Position numbers and translations under genes: made by a program. The notes under the pieces were generated by a model that was not told the origin of the DNA, did not search any database, and saw only the letters and a program-made list of their open reading frames with translations. Positions 1 to 8,624 of a DNA stretch of 42,370 bases are shown one piece after another. The stretch's first letter is position 1; each line of letters opens with the position of its first letter. Source of the DNA: Oligoflexia bacterium (GTDB lineage: Bacteria; Bdellovibrionota; UBA1018); NCBI GenBank assembly GCA_903881565.1, contig CAIRTR010000151.1, positions 1 to 42,370 on the forward strand. The letters are read 5' to 3'.

Positions 1-372
1 CCCGGATTCGGCCATCGTAAAGACGGGTGGGGGATCCTTTTCGCCGCGAGACGGGAACCGATAGGGCCTTGCGGGTTTGCCAAGATTCAGTCCTTCGGCG
101 ATCAGCGCGCCACGACGATTGAATTGATCTCCATGGTAACGCCAAAGCGGCGAGATGGCCTTGAGTTTTCGTTGCGCATCTCCAATCGAATCGATCTCAA
201 TGGTTTGAACGTCGCGCCAGACACTTTGGGCCCAGGCAGGCTCCACCTGATCTTCTTGAACCCCAAGGGTCAAATCCGTGGCGTAGAGCTTGGTGAGACC
301 TAAGAACGAGAGTTCCTCGAGAAGTTCCTTCTTGAACTCTTTAGCGATGATGCAGAGCTGACCCGGATTCAT
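1..372 (-). CDS. RlmM-like SAM-dependent rRNA methyltransferase, N-terminal part (cut by window edge)
   Basis: Open on the minus strand from an ATG at 372 to the window edge, 124 codons with no stop. The visible protein has the layout I associate with the N-terminal, THUMP-like part of the RlmM-type 2'-O-methyltransferases found in Bdellovibrio-like bacteria: an opening like 'IIAKEFKKELLEEL', a 'PAWAQSVWRDVQ' segment, 'SIGDAQRKLKAI', and an arginine-rich 'RRGALIAEGL' segment. The catalytic Rossmann domain with its SAM motif would lie beyond position 1, so activity cannot be judged. RlmM in E. coli methylates C2498 of 23S rRNA. The family call rests on remembered similarity and is tentative; the coding call itself is good. 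The gene is divergent from the GIY-YIG gene, with 52 bases between their starts. Confidence 0.5.
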   Translation of the reverse strand, partial: MNPGQLCIIAKEFKKELLEELSFLGLTKLYATDLTLGVQEDQVEPAWAQSVWRDVQTIEIDSIGDAQRKLKAISPLWRYHGDQFNRRGALIAEGLNLGKPARPYRFPSRGEKDPPPVFTMAESG

Positions 373-424
373 AAGCAGAGCCTATTACGTTGCCTGCAGT
401 TTGCAAATCACATAAACTGGGAAC

Positions 425-775
425 ATGCAGACCGCGCCGCCCGAAAAAGTCTGGAGTCTCTATGTGCTCGAGTGTGATGATGGCAGCTGCTATACGGGGA
501 TTTCACCTGACCCCGCCAAGCGTTTTGAAAGCCACTGCGCGGGAAAAGGGGCGGCCTACACCCGGATGCATCCCCCGAAGGCGCTGCTCGTGACTGAAGT
601 GGTTGGAACCTACAGCGAGGCCCTTCGGCGCGAGTGGCAGGTCAAGCGGCTCTCAAAGGCGGCTAAACAGAAATTTGTCATGGACCCCACGGCGCTGCCC
701 TTGCCTGCGGTGGATGGGAAGATTTGCATTACGGGGCATGCGAAGAAGAAGAAAAAGAAGAAGAAAAAGCGCTGA
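425..775 (+). CDS. GIY-YIG domain protein (YhbQ/UPF0213 type) with poly-lysine tail
   Basis: A 116-residue protein with a single GIY-YIG nuclease-like domain at about residues 9-85. The two signature strands read 'WSLYVLECDDG' and 'CYTGIS', followed by 'RFESHCAGKGAAYTR' and 'ALRREWQVKRLSKAAK', which is the standard order for the small stand-alone UPF0213 (YhbQ) group. Members of this group are thought to act on DNA, but their cellular role is poorly defined. The C-terminus is odd: nine lysines and an arginine directly before the stop, encoded by a near-perfect AAG/AAA tract. This could raise nucleic-acid affinity or could come from repeat slippage. The start ATG at 425 leaves only a short lead to the domain; no strong ribosome binding site is visible. 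Confidence 0.85.
   Translation: MQTAPPEKVWSLYVLECDDGSCYTGISPDPAKRFESHCAGKGAAYTRMHPPKALLVTEVVGTYSEALRREWQVKRLSKAAKQKFVMDPTALPLPAVDGKICITGHAKKKKKKKKKR
743..769 (+). repeat. AAG/AAA purine tract, tandem 12-mer
   Basis: Nine consecutive lysine codons in the order AAG AAG AAG AAA AAG AAG AAG AAA AAG. It is a 12-base unit repeated twice plus one codon, inside the 3' end of the GIY-YIG gene. Such tracts are prone to polymerase and ribosome slippage. Confidence 0.85.
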
Positions 776-846
776 TTTTGGGGTTCGTCAATTTCCTGGC
801 GCATTTTTCACTGAAGAGTGCGCGCGAGCCTGACGATAAGCATGGT

Positions 847-2142
847 ATGACCGGGTCCTCAAAAACATTCGCATTTGTTTTGGCTGTTCTACTTCCTGCC
901 CTTTTGGAGTCATCTTCATTTGCCAGACCCCTTCGCACTCATGGCGATCGCGTGCGAGAGTCGTTGGAGGATTCTAGCTCCTGCACAAGTCTTTATGTAA
1001 ACGAGAATCAGTTTCTCAACAGCATGGAACAGCAGTGCGTGGACCAAATCAAAGTTTCAAAAACGCATATCCCGAAAAAAGGGATCTACTACGCCCATTG
1101 GCAGGAATACACTCACGGCTCCGACGCCAATCTCTCTGACCCTGTAGGAAAAGCGCGAGATACGATGTTCGATGAGCTCAACCGTGAGTCAAACTATAAG
1201 CTACCTCCTGATGTCGCAGCCGCGGGCGCGACACCGGGAGCGAAGAAGTTTCCTTGGGTTGAAAAAGTTGTGGTGCTTGATGTCGCTGAACCCCAATTGC
1301 TCAGACTCACAGAATCCTCGGATACGACCAGTTCTGTTTTGGTGATGCCTGATTGTGCAGCTAAGATTGCGCCCGCTAAAGTCAGGCAATGCACTGTGGA
1401 GAATATCGAAAAAGCAAAACAGCTTTATATCGACCTGACTGAGCAAAAAGAGTTCTGCAAAGATCCGCAAAACAAGAAGGATAAAGAGTGCCGCAAGTTC
1501 CTGGGGACACTTGGGCTGCTTCGTGGCCTTAATAAAACGACCCAAGTGATGCGCTCGCCGAACGGTTGCATCAGGCTGAAGAAGATTGAACACTTTACGA
1601 TTGTGGTTCAGGCGGCGAGGTCGAGTCGGGCGCCTATTTCCGCGCCTATTTCCGCGCCTCCTTCGGCGACGCCTGACGAGGATGATGTACTCGCACGAAA
1701 TATCTGCCCTGAGTGTGGCCGAATCGCTGCTGCCTTGGCAGCGGCTGAAGAGCGGTTTCCAGAGCTAAAGTGGACTCCTACGATGACTCCAAAAGAGCAT
1801 GTTCAAGCACTCCAAGATGCAATCCGGCGTGGCGCCACGATTGATGAAATCAGAGCAGTAGCCCCGTATATAAGCAGTGATGACTCTTATGAAGATGCGC
1901 GAGTCAGGCTTATGGAGAGTGTGAAGTTTCAACCAGCCGAAATGCGCACACTGTTGGAAGTGAGGTACCCATCAAAAGCGAAGATGGAGGAGTGGTATAG
2001 GCCGTACATTCCTCAGGCACCAGTTCCAGCACCCGTTCCGTCATCTACTGATGAAATTGGACCCGCTCCACCCGATGCGATGCCTGGTTACAGCGATGAT
2101 GGGGGCTACGGTGAAATGCCCAATTACGCCAATCCGTATTAA
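847..2142 (+). CDS. Secreted protein of unknown function with proline-rich tail
   Basis: I do not recognise this gene. The reading frame is open well upstream, but the ATG at 847 is chosen because it gives a clear signal peptide (charged start, hydrophobic 'AFVLAVLLPALL', likely cleavage after 'SSFA'), making 431 residues. The mature protein has several cysteines in the N-terminal half. A low-complexity S/A/P hinge 'APISAPISAPPSA' lies near residue 265, then a 'CPEC' pair, a mostly helical middle, and a Pro/Gly/Tyr-rich end 'PDAMPGYSDDGGYGEMP'. It is probably periplasmic or surface exposed. No catalytic motif is obvious; the CxxC could form a disulfide or bind metal. It follows the GIY-YIG gene by 71 bases without a visible terminator. 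Confidence 0.75.
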   Translation: MTGSSKTFAFVLAVLLPALLESSSFARPLRTHGDRVRESLEDSSSCTSLYVNENQFLNSMEQQCVDQIKVSKTHIPKKGIYYAHWQEYTHGSDANLSDPVGKARDTMFDELNRESNYKLPPDVAAAGATPGAKKFPWVEKVVVLDVAEPQLLRLTESSDTTSSVLVMPDCAAKIAPAKVRQCTVENIEKAKQLYIDLTEQKEFCKDPQNKKDKECRKFLGTLGLLRGLNKTTQVMRSPNGCIRLKKIEHFTIVVQAARSSRAPISAPISAPPSATPDEDDVLARNICPECGRIAAALAAAEERFPELKWTPTMTPKEHVQALQDAIRRGATIDEIRAVAPYISSDDSYEDARVRLMESVKFQPAEMRTLLEVRYPSKAKMEEWYRPYIPQAPVPAPVPSSTDEIGPAPPDAMPGYSDDGGYGEMPNYANPY

Positions 2143-2187
2143 ATATTGTATTTCACAAATAATCGCCCCTGCGATAACGGCAATCTC

Positions 2188-2700
2188 ATGCCCAATATCG
2201 AAATCAAAGCTCATTACCCCGACCTTGAAAAAGCAAAATCCATCGCCAAGCGCGTCGCCACCAAGCACCTAGGCCTTGATCATCAGATCGATACCTATTT
2301 TCATACTTCAAAGGGCAGACTAAAACTGCGCGAATCCAGCTTAAGTGCCGACAAAAGCAGAGGATACTTGATCCCGTATCTACGGAGTGATGTTGCGTGG
2401 CCCAAGAAAAGCGAATACGCGCGTCTTGAGTCTGATGAGCCTGCGCTTGCAAAACGCCTGCTCTCTGAGATTCTGGGCGTCGAAACCGTTGTTGAAAAAC
2501 ATCGCGATATTTATTTGGCCGACAATGTCCGCATTCACCTCGATCACGTTTTGGGGATGGGCACCTTCATCGAATTTGAGGCTGTTTATTCGGATCCCGC
2601 CCACGAGCCTGCGGAGCATGAAAAAGTAAAACGGCTCATCCGAGAATTTGAAATTCCCGAAAAAGATCTCATTCAAGGATCGTATCGGGAACTGCACTAG
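2188..2700 (+). CDS. CYTH domain protein (class IV adenylate cyclase / triphosphatase type)
   Basis: A 170-residue single-domain CYTH (triphosphate tunnel metalloenzyme) protein. The start is placed at the ATG giving 'MPNIEIKAHYPD', because the upstream residues of the open frame do not look like this family. Charged tunnel residues are visible in order: 'EIK' in strand 1 (the first Glu of the usual ExExK is Asn), 'GRLKLRES', 'YARLES', 'KHRDIY', 'VRIHLDHVLGMGTFIEFEAV'. The last segment is typical of CyaB-like class IV cyclases. Members hydrolyse inorganic triphosphate or thiamine triphosphate or make cAMP; sequence alone does not settle which. It is 45 bases downstream of the secreted protein and converges with the RAYT gene. 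Confidence 0.85.
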   Translation: MPNIEIKAHYPDLEKAKSIAKRVATKHLGLDHQIDTYFHTSKGRLKLRESSLSADKSRGYLIPYLRSDVAWPKKSEYARLESDEPALAKRLLSEILGVETVVEKHRDIYLADNVRIHLDHVLGMGTFIEFEAVYSDPAHEPAEHEKVKRLIREFEIPEKDLIQGSYRELH

Positions 2701-2711
2701 GATTGGCGGAA

Positions 2712-3344
2712 CTACTCTGGCGAGGCCCTCGCCTGAAGCGTTACATCTGGCCAACAGTTCAGACGTAGAACGTGAACCGCATCGTATTCATTTTTCAAGA
2801 AGTAGGAATGGATTCCGCGCAGGTCTTTGCCCCATTCAACAACAACACGAGACCAGGTGAGATGGTCCCAGAACTTTCGCCTAGGTGCGTTTGCGCCAGC
2901 TAAGGGGCGCCCTTTTTCCGCGCCCGTCATCACACGCGCCACCAGTCCGCCCACTTCTCTTAAGAAGGCGCGAAGCGCAGGCCTGGCTTGGATCATTCTC
3001 CGGGCTTTGGTTTGGAGCAAAATATGAAGGTGATTGCCCACGCAAACGTAGCGTTTTATGACGATCCCTTTGCGATGAGCCGCGCGAAAGACAATTTGCT
3101 TGATCACGCGCGCTCGCTTGGGGTGCAACATGGAGCCCTCGTCAACCGCTCGCGATGATCGCATCGTAATATGAAGGAGTTTGCCTGGGTCAAAAGGGCG
3201 GGCCGTTTTACGCCGGCCTGAATTAGCAGAATCTTCTCCCCCATGTTCCTTGGCCTTTTTACCCGTCTTTTGCCCCGGAAGGGGGAGGGAAAGCTGGACA
3301 GGCCTGAGGTTTCGTTTTGCTTTTTTCTCACGGACTTGGGACAT
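2712..3344 (-). mobile_element. REP-associated tyrosine transposase (RAYT, Y1_Tnp family), copy A
   Basis: A 210-residue HUH single-strand transposase of the IS200-like RAYT group. The catalytic His pair is in 'GNHLHILLQ' and the nucleophile is most likely the Tyr of 'SYFLKNEYD' near the C-terminus. The N-terminal part has a basic 'SGRRKTARPFDP' segment before the first strand 'LHITMRSS', as in deltaproteobacterial-type members. Copy B at 21469-22140 is closely similar over the whole length, including a long identical block around 'RRMIQARPALRAFL', and the similarity extends upstream of the start codon. The end of the coding region holds an inverted repeat (2719-2733, 7-base arms, 1-base gap) that could fold in the transcript. 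No IS-type terminal repeats or target duplications are seen. RAYTs are usually domesticated genes linked to palindromic REP repeats. Confidence 0.9.
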
Positions 3345-3730
3345 TGAAGACTGTATAGGTCGAGGGCAATGTCATTGCAAGAGTATTTTTCATTTGATCC
3401 ACATATATTTGCCCCTAAATCGCCACGGAAACCGACTATTTGTACCCTGTTTCCCGTTCCGCCAAGAACCCGAAACTTGCCTTTCCCCGGCAAAGCCCAC
3501 AAACTTAGCCAATGACAAGCCCCCTGATCCTCCTCTTACTCCTCTCAAAGGCCACACTCGCCTTGCCCTCCGGTCATGCCCGGCATGAAACAGAACGCCC
3601 ATCGCCACTAAAGCCTTGCGCTACGCACTATTCGCACTGCCTCAAGGCGAAGCCGGAGACTGAGAAACATTTCGATTTCTCCCTATTTTTCCCATAGCGC
3701 ACGCTCACCCAAAGACTGTAGACTCCCCCC
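3345..3730. other. Intergenic region between RAYT copy A and the alcohol dehydrogenase
   Basis: About 386 bases without a convincing gene. The part next to the RAYT start (about 3345-3390) resembles the sequence upstream of RAYT copy B: 'CTTGCAATGAC.TTGCCC' on the RAYT strand followed about 20 bases later by ATGTCC. It may hold the shared RAYT promoter or an ancient element boundary. The remainder is C-rich on the + strand; short frames there have no family resemblance. No ribosome binding site is obvious before the ATG at 3731. Confidence 0.6.
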
Positions 3731-4888
3731 ATGAACAACTTTCGCCTCCATAACCCCACCCGTATTCACTTTGGCAAAGGCCAGATCGAAGCCCTCACAA
3801 ATGAAGTCCCAGCAGACGCCAAAATCCTCATGACCTATGGAGGCGGCAGCATCAAGAAGAACGGCGTCTACGACCAAGTCCTTCGCGCCCTGAAGGGCCG
3901 CAACGTACTCGAATTCTCCGGCATCGAACCCAACCCCACTTACGAAACGCTGATGAAAGCCGTCGAACAAGTGAAGACCCACAAAATCGATTTCCTGCTC
4001 GCCGTAGGCGGAGGCTCTGTCCTAGACGGGACCAAATTCATCGCTGCTGCCGCTTTGTGGGAAGGCTCTGACCCCTGGACCATTCTCACGGGCGACGCCC
4101 CTGTCAAAAAGGCGCTTCCCTTTGGAGCTGTACTCACGCTGCCTGCAACCGGCAGTGAAATGAATAGCGGCGCCGTCATCACCAAAAAAGCAACGGGCGA
4201 CAAACTCGCCTTTGGCAGCCTTGTCACCTTTCCACTTTTTAGCGTCTTGGATCCCACCACCACTTTTTCGCTCCCGCCGCGGCAAATCGGAAACGGAGTG
4301 GTCGATGCTTTTGTACATATAATGGAGCAGTATCTGACATACCCTGCGCAGGCGGCCGTGCAAGATCGATTCTCTGAAGGGCTTCTGCTCACTTTGATCG
4401 AAGAGGGGCCAAAAACCCTAGCAAACCCCAACGATTATGATTCGCGCGCCAATATGATGTGGGCTGCGACGATGGCGCTCAATGGACTGATCGGAGCGGG
4501 CGTGCCTCAAGATTGGACCACTCATATGATTGGCCATGAACTCACGGCCCTCTACGGCCTGGATCACGCGCAGACACTTGCCATTGTCTTGCCGTCTGTG
4601 ATGCACATCCTGCGCAAGCAAAAGGGCGCAAAAATCATTCAATACGGCTCACGCGTCTGGGGAATTAATTCCGGCTCCGAGAGCGAGCGAATTGACCAGG
4701 CCATCGCAAAAACGAGGCACTTCTTCGAATCAATGCAGGTTCCTACCACTCTCAAAGCCTACAAAATAGATTCCTCAGCGATCCCAAAAATTCTTGAAGG
4801 ACTTAAGCGCCACGAAATGACCGCGATGGGCGAAACGGGCGCGGTCACCTTAGAGGTGAGTGCAAAGATTCTGGAGGCGTGCCTCTGA
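3731..4888 (+). CDS. Iron-containing (group III) alcohol dehydrogenase, YqhD/BdhA type
   Basis: A 385-residue NAD(P)-dependent alcohol dehydrogenase of the metal-dependent group III family, which reduces aldehydes to alcohols in the cytoplasm. The N-terminal dinucleotide half contains 'YGGGSIKKNGVYDQV' and the glycine-rich 'AVGGGSVLDGTKFIA', followed by 'LTLPATGSEMNSGAVI'. The C-terminal helical half has the metal ligands: Asp and His in 'VVDAFVHIMEQYLT', and two His in 'HMIGHELTALYGLDHAQTLAI'. The order and spacing match YqhD/butanol dehydrogenases, and the length is typical. Its 3' end overlaps the GTG start of tilS by 10 bases, so the two are probably co-transcribed. The true substrate is not predictable. 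Confidence 0.92.
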   Translation: MNNFRLHNPTRIHFGKGQIEALTNEVPADAKILMTYGGGSIKKNGVYDQVLRALKGRNVLEFSGIEPNPTYETLMKAVEQVKTHKIDFLLAVGGGSVLDGTKFIAAAALWEGSDPWTILTGDAPVKKALPFGAVLTLPATGSEMNSGAVITKKATGDKLAFGSLVTFPLFSVLDPTTTFSLPPRQIGNGVVDAFVHIMEQYLTYPAQAAVQDRFSEGLLLTLIEEGPKTLANPNDYDSRANMMWAATMALNGLIGAGVPQDWTTHMIGHELTALYGLDHAQTLAIVLPSVMHILRKQKGAKIIQYGSRVWGINSGSESERIDQAIAKTRHFFESMQVPTTLKAYKIDSSAIPKILEGLKRHEMTAMGETGAVTLEVSAKILEACL

Positions 4889-5649
4889 GCTCTCGCAAAC
4901 CCAAGCCCTACCCGAAACCCAGTGATAGCGGCGGAGTCTTGATCCGTCGCTTGATTGCGTTCCTGCGAGCCCACAAGATTTCACCTGCTTCAACAACGAG
5001 CGCCAAGCTCATCATCGCGATTTCCGGTGGAACGGACTCCCTGGCGCTTGCTCATCTGCTCGTTCACTACGGTCGGCGCATTTGTGCCCGTAAACAGTTG
5101 CGGCTGCTGCACATCAATCATAATTGGAGAGGGGAGTCCTCCAAGGCCGATGAGGAATTTGTAAAAAACCTCGCAAAAGACTGGGGCGTGCCGCTAACAG
5201 TCAAGCGACTCAAATGGAGTCCAAAGCCTGGCGAGTCGTGGGAAGACCTTGCGCGCGCTGCGCGAAAAAAGATTTATGTAGAGCTTTCCAATAAATACCA
5301 AGCACGTATCTTCACCGCCCACCACATGGACGATCAGGCTGAAACAGTGCTCTGGCGGCTGCTTACGGGCGCATCTCAGCTCACTGGCGGGATCTTGGTG
5401 GAACATGGCGTCGAAGTTCGCGCCTTGCTCACAACCCGCAAAAAAGAGCTTGAAAACTATCTTTCTGAAGAGGGGTTGACAGGGAGGGTTGACGAGACCA
5501 ACTTTAACGAGAGGTTTCTTCGTGCTCGAATGCGAAAACGCCTCATGCCGGTTATCGAGGAGTTGTTCCCGAAGTCGATCGAAAAACTAGCGCTGATCGG
5601 TCTGAGTGCGCAGCAAGCTGCGGCGAGTCGAGCCGGCGGATTGAAGTGA
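4879..5649 (+). CDS. tilS: tRNA(Ile)-lysidine synthase, short form
   Basis: A 256-residue PP-loop ATPase that converts C34 of the CAU-anticodon tRNA(Ile) to lysidine, so that it reads AUA. The PP-loop 'IAISGGTDSLALAHLL' starts near residue 47, followed by 'LLHINHNWRGESSKAD', the 'GESWEDLARAARKKIY' segment and 'IFTAHHMDDQAETVLWRLLTGA', all diagnostic of TilS. The usual C-terminal substrate-binding domains of E. coli TilS are absent; the protein ends soon after 'FLRARMRKRLMPVIEELFP', like the compact forms in some other phyla. The GTG start at 4879 lies inside the upstream dehydrogenase gene and is followed by about 45 residues of basic lead. tilS next to ftsH is a common gene order. Confidence 0.92.
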   Translation: MPLSSRKPKPYPKPSDSGGVLIRRLIAFLRAHKISPASTTSAKLIIAISGGTDSLALAHLLVHYGRRICARKQLRLLHINHNWRGESSKADEEFVKNLAKDWGVPLTVKRLKWSPKPGESWEDLARAARKKIYVELSNKYQARIFTAHHMDDQAETVLWRLLTGASQLTGGILVEHGVEVRALLTTRKKELENYLSEEGLTGRVDETNFNERFLRARMRKRLMPVIEELFPKSIEKLALIGLSAQQAAASRAGGLK

Positions 5650-5710
5650 TTAAATTATTGGAACTTCGAGGGTTCCTTGAGAAATTTCCGGCAATTAGAT
5701 CCCAGTCAAA

Positions 5711-5740
5711 TTGCTTTTCCATTTCGCCTTGTGCTAGGCT
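5711..5740 (+). promoter_or_regulatory. Candidate sigma70 promoter of ftsH (extended -10)
   Basis: TTGCTT (5711-5716) and TGCTAGGCT (5732-5740) resemble a -35 box and an extended -10 box, 18 bases apart and about 30 bases before the ftsH start. The -10 hexamer TAGGCT is weak, so this is only a candidate. A short inverted repeat (GGAAC/GTTCC, 5660-5676) lies between tilS and this site. Confidence 0.35.
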
Positions 5741-5770
5741 TAGTCCGATAAGAGAGGGTCGTAAGAATCA

Positions 5771-7708
5771 ATGAAACCATCACATAAAACAGTAGCCTTA
5801 TGGCTTGTTTTGATACTTTTGTTTGCCAGCCTTTTTAAAGTATTCGATCCCGGCAATCATCATCGCCGAGATATTCGCTTCAGCGAATTCGTCCAAGCCG
5901 TGAAGGATGGCAAAGTTGCTGACGTCACGTTCAAGGCCGACAATCTCATTGTCGGAAACTTCAAGGACGCGGGGAGCGACGGCAAAAAAACTTTTGAAAC
6001 AATTGGCGATACCGAAAACGCAAAAGTTTTCGAAATCCTTGAGAAGAACAATCTCATTCCAAATTATGAACGCGCGGAGAAAACTCCGGTGTGGCAGCAA
6101 GTCTTGATTTCTTGGTTCCCCATGCTTTTGCTTTTTGTCTTTTTCTTCCTTTTTATGCGGCAAATTCAAGTGGGCGGCGGCAAAGCCATGTCCTTCGGAA
6201 AAAGCAAGGCGCGCCTCTTAACTGAATCCAACAACAAGGTGACCTTCAAAGAAGTCGCTGGCGCGGATGAAGCGAAGCAAGAAGTCCAAGAGATCATCGA
6301 ATTTTTGAAAGATCCCAAGAAATTCACGAAACTGGGCGGACGCATTCCCAAGGGCGTTTTGCTGATGGGCCCTCCAGGGACCGGGAAAACCTTGCTCGCA
6401 CGCGCAATCGCAGGTGAAGCAGGCGTTCCGTTTTTCTCCATCTCGGGATCAGATTTTGTGGAGATGTTCGTCGGGGTCGGCGCGTCTCGTGTGCGCGATC
6501 TTTTTGAACAAGGCAAGAAACATGCTCCTTGTATCATCTTCATCGATGAAATCGACGCCGTGGGCCGCCATCGTGGCGCAGGCCTGGGCGGCGGTCATGA
6601 TGAGCGTGAGCAAACCTTGAATCAACTCCTGGTTGAAATGGATGGCTTTGAATCCAACGAGGGCGTGATTCTTGTGGCTGCCACCAATCGCCCTGACGTC
6701 TTGGATCCTGCTCTTTTGAGACCCGGACGTTTTGATAGGCGTGTGGTGGTCTCGTCACCAGACGTCAAGGGACGCGAAGAAATTCTCAAAGTACATACGC
6801 GCAAAACGCCGATGGCGGCAAACGTGAATCTCTCGCAGATTGCTCGCGGAACCCCTGGGTTCTCAGGCGCTGATCTTGAAAATCTTGTGAATGAAGCGGC
6901 GCTTGCTGCTGCTCGCATGGATAAAAAAGCGCTAGAAGGAACGGATTTCGAAGAAGCCAAAGACAAAGTCTTGATGGGCGCTGAGCGTAGAAGCATGGTG
7001 CTCTCAGATGTCGAGAAGGAAACAACCGCTTATCATGAAGCGGGCCACACCTTGGTCGGCAAGTTCTTGCCGGGCACAGATCCGATTCACAAAGTGACCA
7101 TTATTCCACGCGGGATGGCTTTGGGTCTGACACAAACCTTGCCTAAAGAAGATCGTCACAACCTTTCAAAAGACAAAGCCGAAAACAGCATCGTCTTTTT
7201 AATGGGCGGACGCGTAGCTGAAGAATTGGTCCTCAAACAACAAACCACAGGAGCTGGAAACGACATTGAGCGTGCGTCTGATCTTGCTCGTCGCATGGTT
7301 TGTGAGTGGGGAATGAGCGAAGTCCTGGGGCCACTCTCGTTTGGCAAAAAAGAAGAAGCCATCTTCTTGGGCCGCGAGATTGCGCAGCATCGTGACTTTT
7401 CGGAACATACCGCTCAAATCATTGATCGCGAAGTTCGGGATATCGTCGAGCGCAATTATCATAAGGCGCGCGAGATTGTTTCCGCACACTTGGACGTTCT
7501 GCGTGATCTCGCCCTTGCGCTGCTTGAATTCGAGACTCTCAATGGCGAAGAGATTGATCAGATCGTAGCAGGGCAGAAGATCGTGCGCAAACCAGTACCT
7601 ACCCCTGATAACACCACTCCAACGGCTTCAGCGCCTGTCACAGCCGCTGCAACGGATGGAAAACCTGAGACAGGAGGAGGCGCAACGCCAGCTCCCTTGC
7701 CTGCGTAG
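5771..7708 (+). CDS. ftsH: ATP-dependent zinc metalloprotease FtsH
   Basis: A 645-residue membrane-anchored AAA+ protease that degrades membrane and short-lived cytoplasmic proteins as a hexamer. Visible in order: transmembrane helix 1 (about 9-24), periplasmic domain, transmembrane helix 2 ('[14 protein letters not shown]', about 115-129), AAA domain with Walker A 'GPPGTGKT' and the '[17 protein letters not shown]' pore region, Walker B '[12 protein letters not shown]', second region of homology '[21 protein letters not shown]', then the zinc protease motif 'HEAGH' near residue 424. The tail is low-complexity Pro/Thr/Ala-rich. All catalytic residues are intact and the length is normal. It stands between tilS and the cdaA operon. 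Confidence 0.98.
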   Translation: MKPSHKTVALWLVLILLFASLFKVFDPGNHHRRDIRFSEFVQAVKDGKVADVTFKADNLIVGNFKDAGSDGKKTFETIGDTENAKVFEILEKNNLIPNYERAEKTPVWQQVLISWFPMLLLFVFFFLFMRQIQVGGGKAMSFGKSKARLLTESNNKVTFKEVAGADEAKQEVQEIIEFLKDPKKFTKLGGRIPKGVLLMGPPGTGKTLLARAIAGEAGVPFFSISGSDFVEMFVGVGASRVRDLFEQGKKHAPCIIFIDEIDAVGRHRGAGLGGGHDEREQTLNQLLVEMDGFESNEGVILVAATNRPDVLDPALLRPGRFDRRVVVSSPDVKGREEILKVHTRKTPMAANVNLSQIARGTPGFSGADLENLVNEAALAAARMDKKALEGTDFEEAKDKVLMGAERRSMVLSDVEKETTAYHEAGHTLVGKFLPGTDPIHKVTIIPRGMALGLTQTLPKEDRHNLSKDKAENSIVFLMGGRVAEELVLKQQTTGAGNDIERASDLARRMVCEWGMSEVLGPLSFGKKEEAIFLGREIAQHRDFSEHTAQIIDREVRDIVERNYHKAREIVSAHLDVLRDLALALLEFETLNGEEIDQIVAGQKIVRKPVPTPDNTTPTASAPVTAAATDGKPETGGGATPAPLPA

Positions 7709-7758
7709 TTTGCAGCCAAAGAGCCTTCGCTAAATAGCGTGGCCTGCCACTAGACTCT

Positions 7759-8622
7759 GTGGGCGATATCTTCGGAAACCTACAATCAAGCCTTCGGCTG
7801 ATCGATCTCCTCGATATTGGGATCGTTGCGTTCATTGTCTATCGAGTGCTGCTCCTGATCAAAGGAACGCGCGCGATGCAGATGCTTACGGGTCTGGGCA
7901 TTCTGGGCATCGGTTTTTTTATCTCCTCCACGATGGAGCTCTTCACCACTCATTGGCTTCTCTCCTACTTTTTTGATTACCTGATTTTGATCGTGATCGT
8001 TTTGTTCCAAGACGATCTGAGACGAGCGCTTACCCACGTCGGCAAAAACCCCTTCTTCTCCGGCGCCTCTGCTGAAGAAGAGCGCGAGATGGTCGATGAA
8101 GTCGCGAAGGCCGCAATCAGGCTGGCGCGAGAGCGCGTTGGGGCCCTCATCGTGATCGAACGCGAAACGGGGCTTAAGAATTTCATCGATACCGGATCCC
8201 GCTTAGAATCCCGGGTGAAGTGTGAATTGATTTACGCGATTTTTGTCCCGACCTCTCCCATTCATGATGGCGCGATCATTTTGACCGGCGGGCGCATCGC
8301 GGCTGCAGGCTGTTTTTTGCCTCTTTCCAAAGACCCCAATATTGACAAGCGCTATGGAACACGGCATCGGGCCGCGTTCGGAATGACCGAGGACACCGAT
8401 GCGGTGGTCGTGCTTGTTTCAGAAGAAGCGGGACAGGCGCATCTGATCACCGGCGGAAAAATCACGACCAACCTCAGAGAGCAAGAACTGCGGCAGAGTC
8501 TCGCGGTGCTCCTGAATTTAGCAGAGTCTCAGACGACACTTCCAAAACGCCTCAGAGGTTGGATTGCCTCTATGGGCCAAAAACGGGCCTCTCGTGAAAA
8601 TAAAAGAAATGGGGGGCGCTAG
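7759..8622 (+). CDS. cdaA: Diadenylate cyclase CdaA (c-di-AMP synthase)
   Basis: A 287-residue membrane diadenylate cyclase that joins two ATP into cyclic di-AMP. Three hydrophobic helices occupy about residues 15-90 ('LDIGIVAFIVYRVLLL', 'MLTGLGILGIGFFI', 'FFDYLILIVIVLFQDDLRRAL'). The DAC domain follows with its key motifs 'PIHDGAIIL' (DGA) and 'GTRHRAA' (RHR), plus 'LIVIERETGL' and 'VSEEAGQ' typical of the family. The start is a GTG at 7759; no in-frame ATG fits upstream of the first membrane helix. It is followed after two bases by the YbbR gene and then glmM, the conserved cdaA-cdaR-glmM unit best known in Firmicutes. The last 30 residues are basic. Confidence 0.95.
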   Translation: MGDIFGNLQSSLRLIDLLDIGIVAFIVYRVLLLIKGTRAMQMLTGLGILGIGFFISSTMELFTTHWLLSYFFDYLILIVIVLFQDDLRRALTHVGKNPFFSGASAEEEREMVDEVAKAAIRLARERVGALIVIERETGLKNFIDTGSRLESRVKCELIYAIFVPTSPIHDGAIILTGGRIAAAGCFLPLSKDPNIDKRYGTRHRAAFGMTEDTDAVVVLVSEEAGQAHLITGGKITTNLREQELRQSLAVLLNLAESQTTLPKRLRGWIASMGQKRASRENKRNGGR

Positions 8623-8624
8623 GC

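Noticed and set aside
724-846. Upstream extension of the secreted protein to an ATG at 724
   Set aside because: It would overlap the GIY-YIG gene, is largely a frame-shifted reading of the AAG tract (Glu/Lys run), and would bury the signal peptide.
3512-3697. A 61-residue + strand frame beginning with a leucine-rich, signal-peptide-like stretch in the gap before the alcohol dehydrogenase
   Set aside because: No ribosome binding site, the hydrophobic run comes from CTC/CTT-rich low-complexity DNA, and the remainder has no protein-like pattern.
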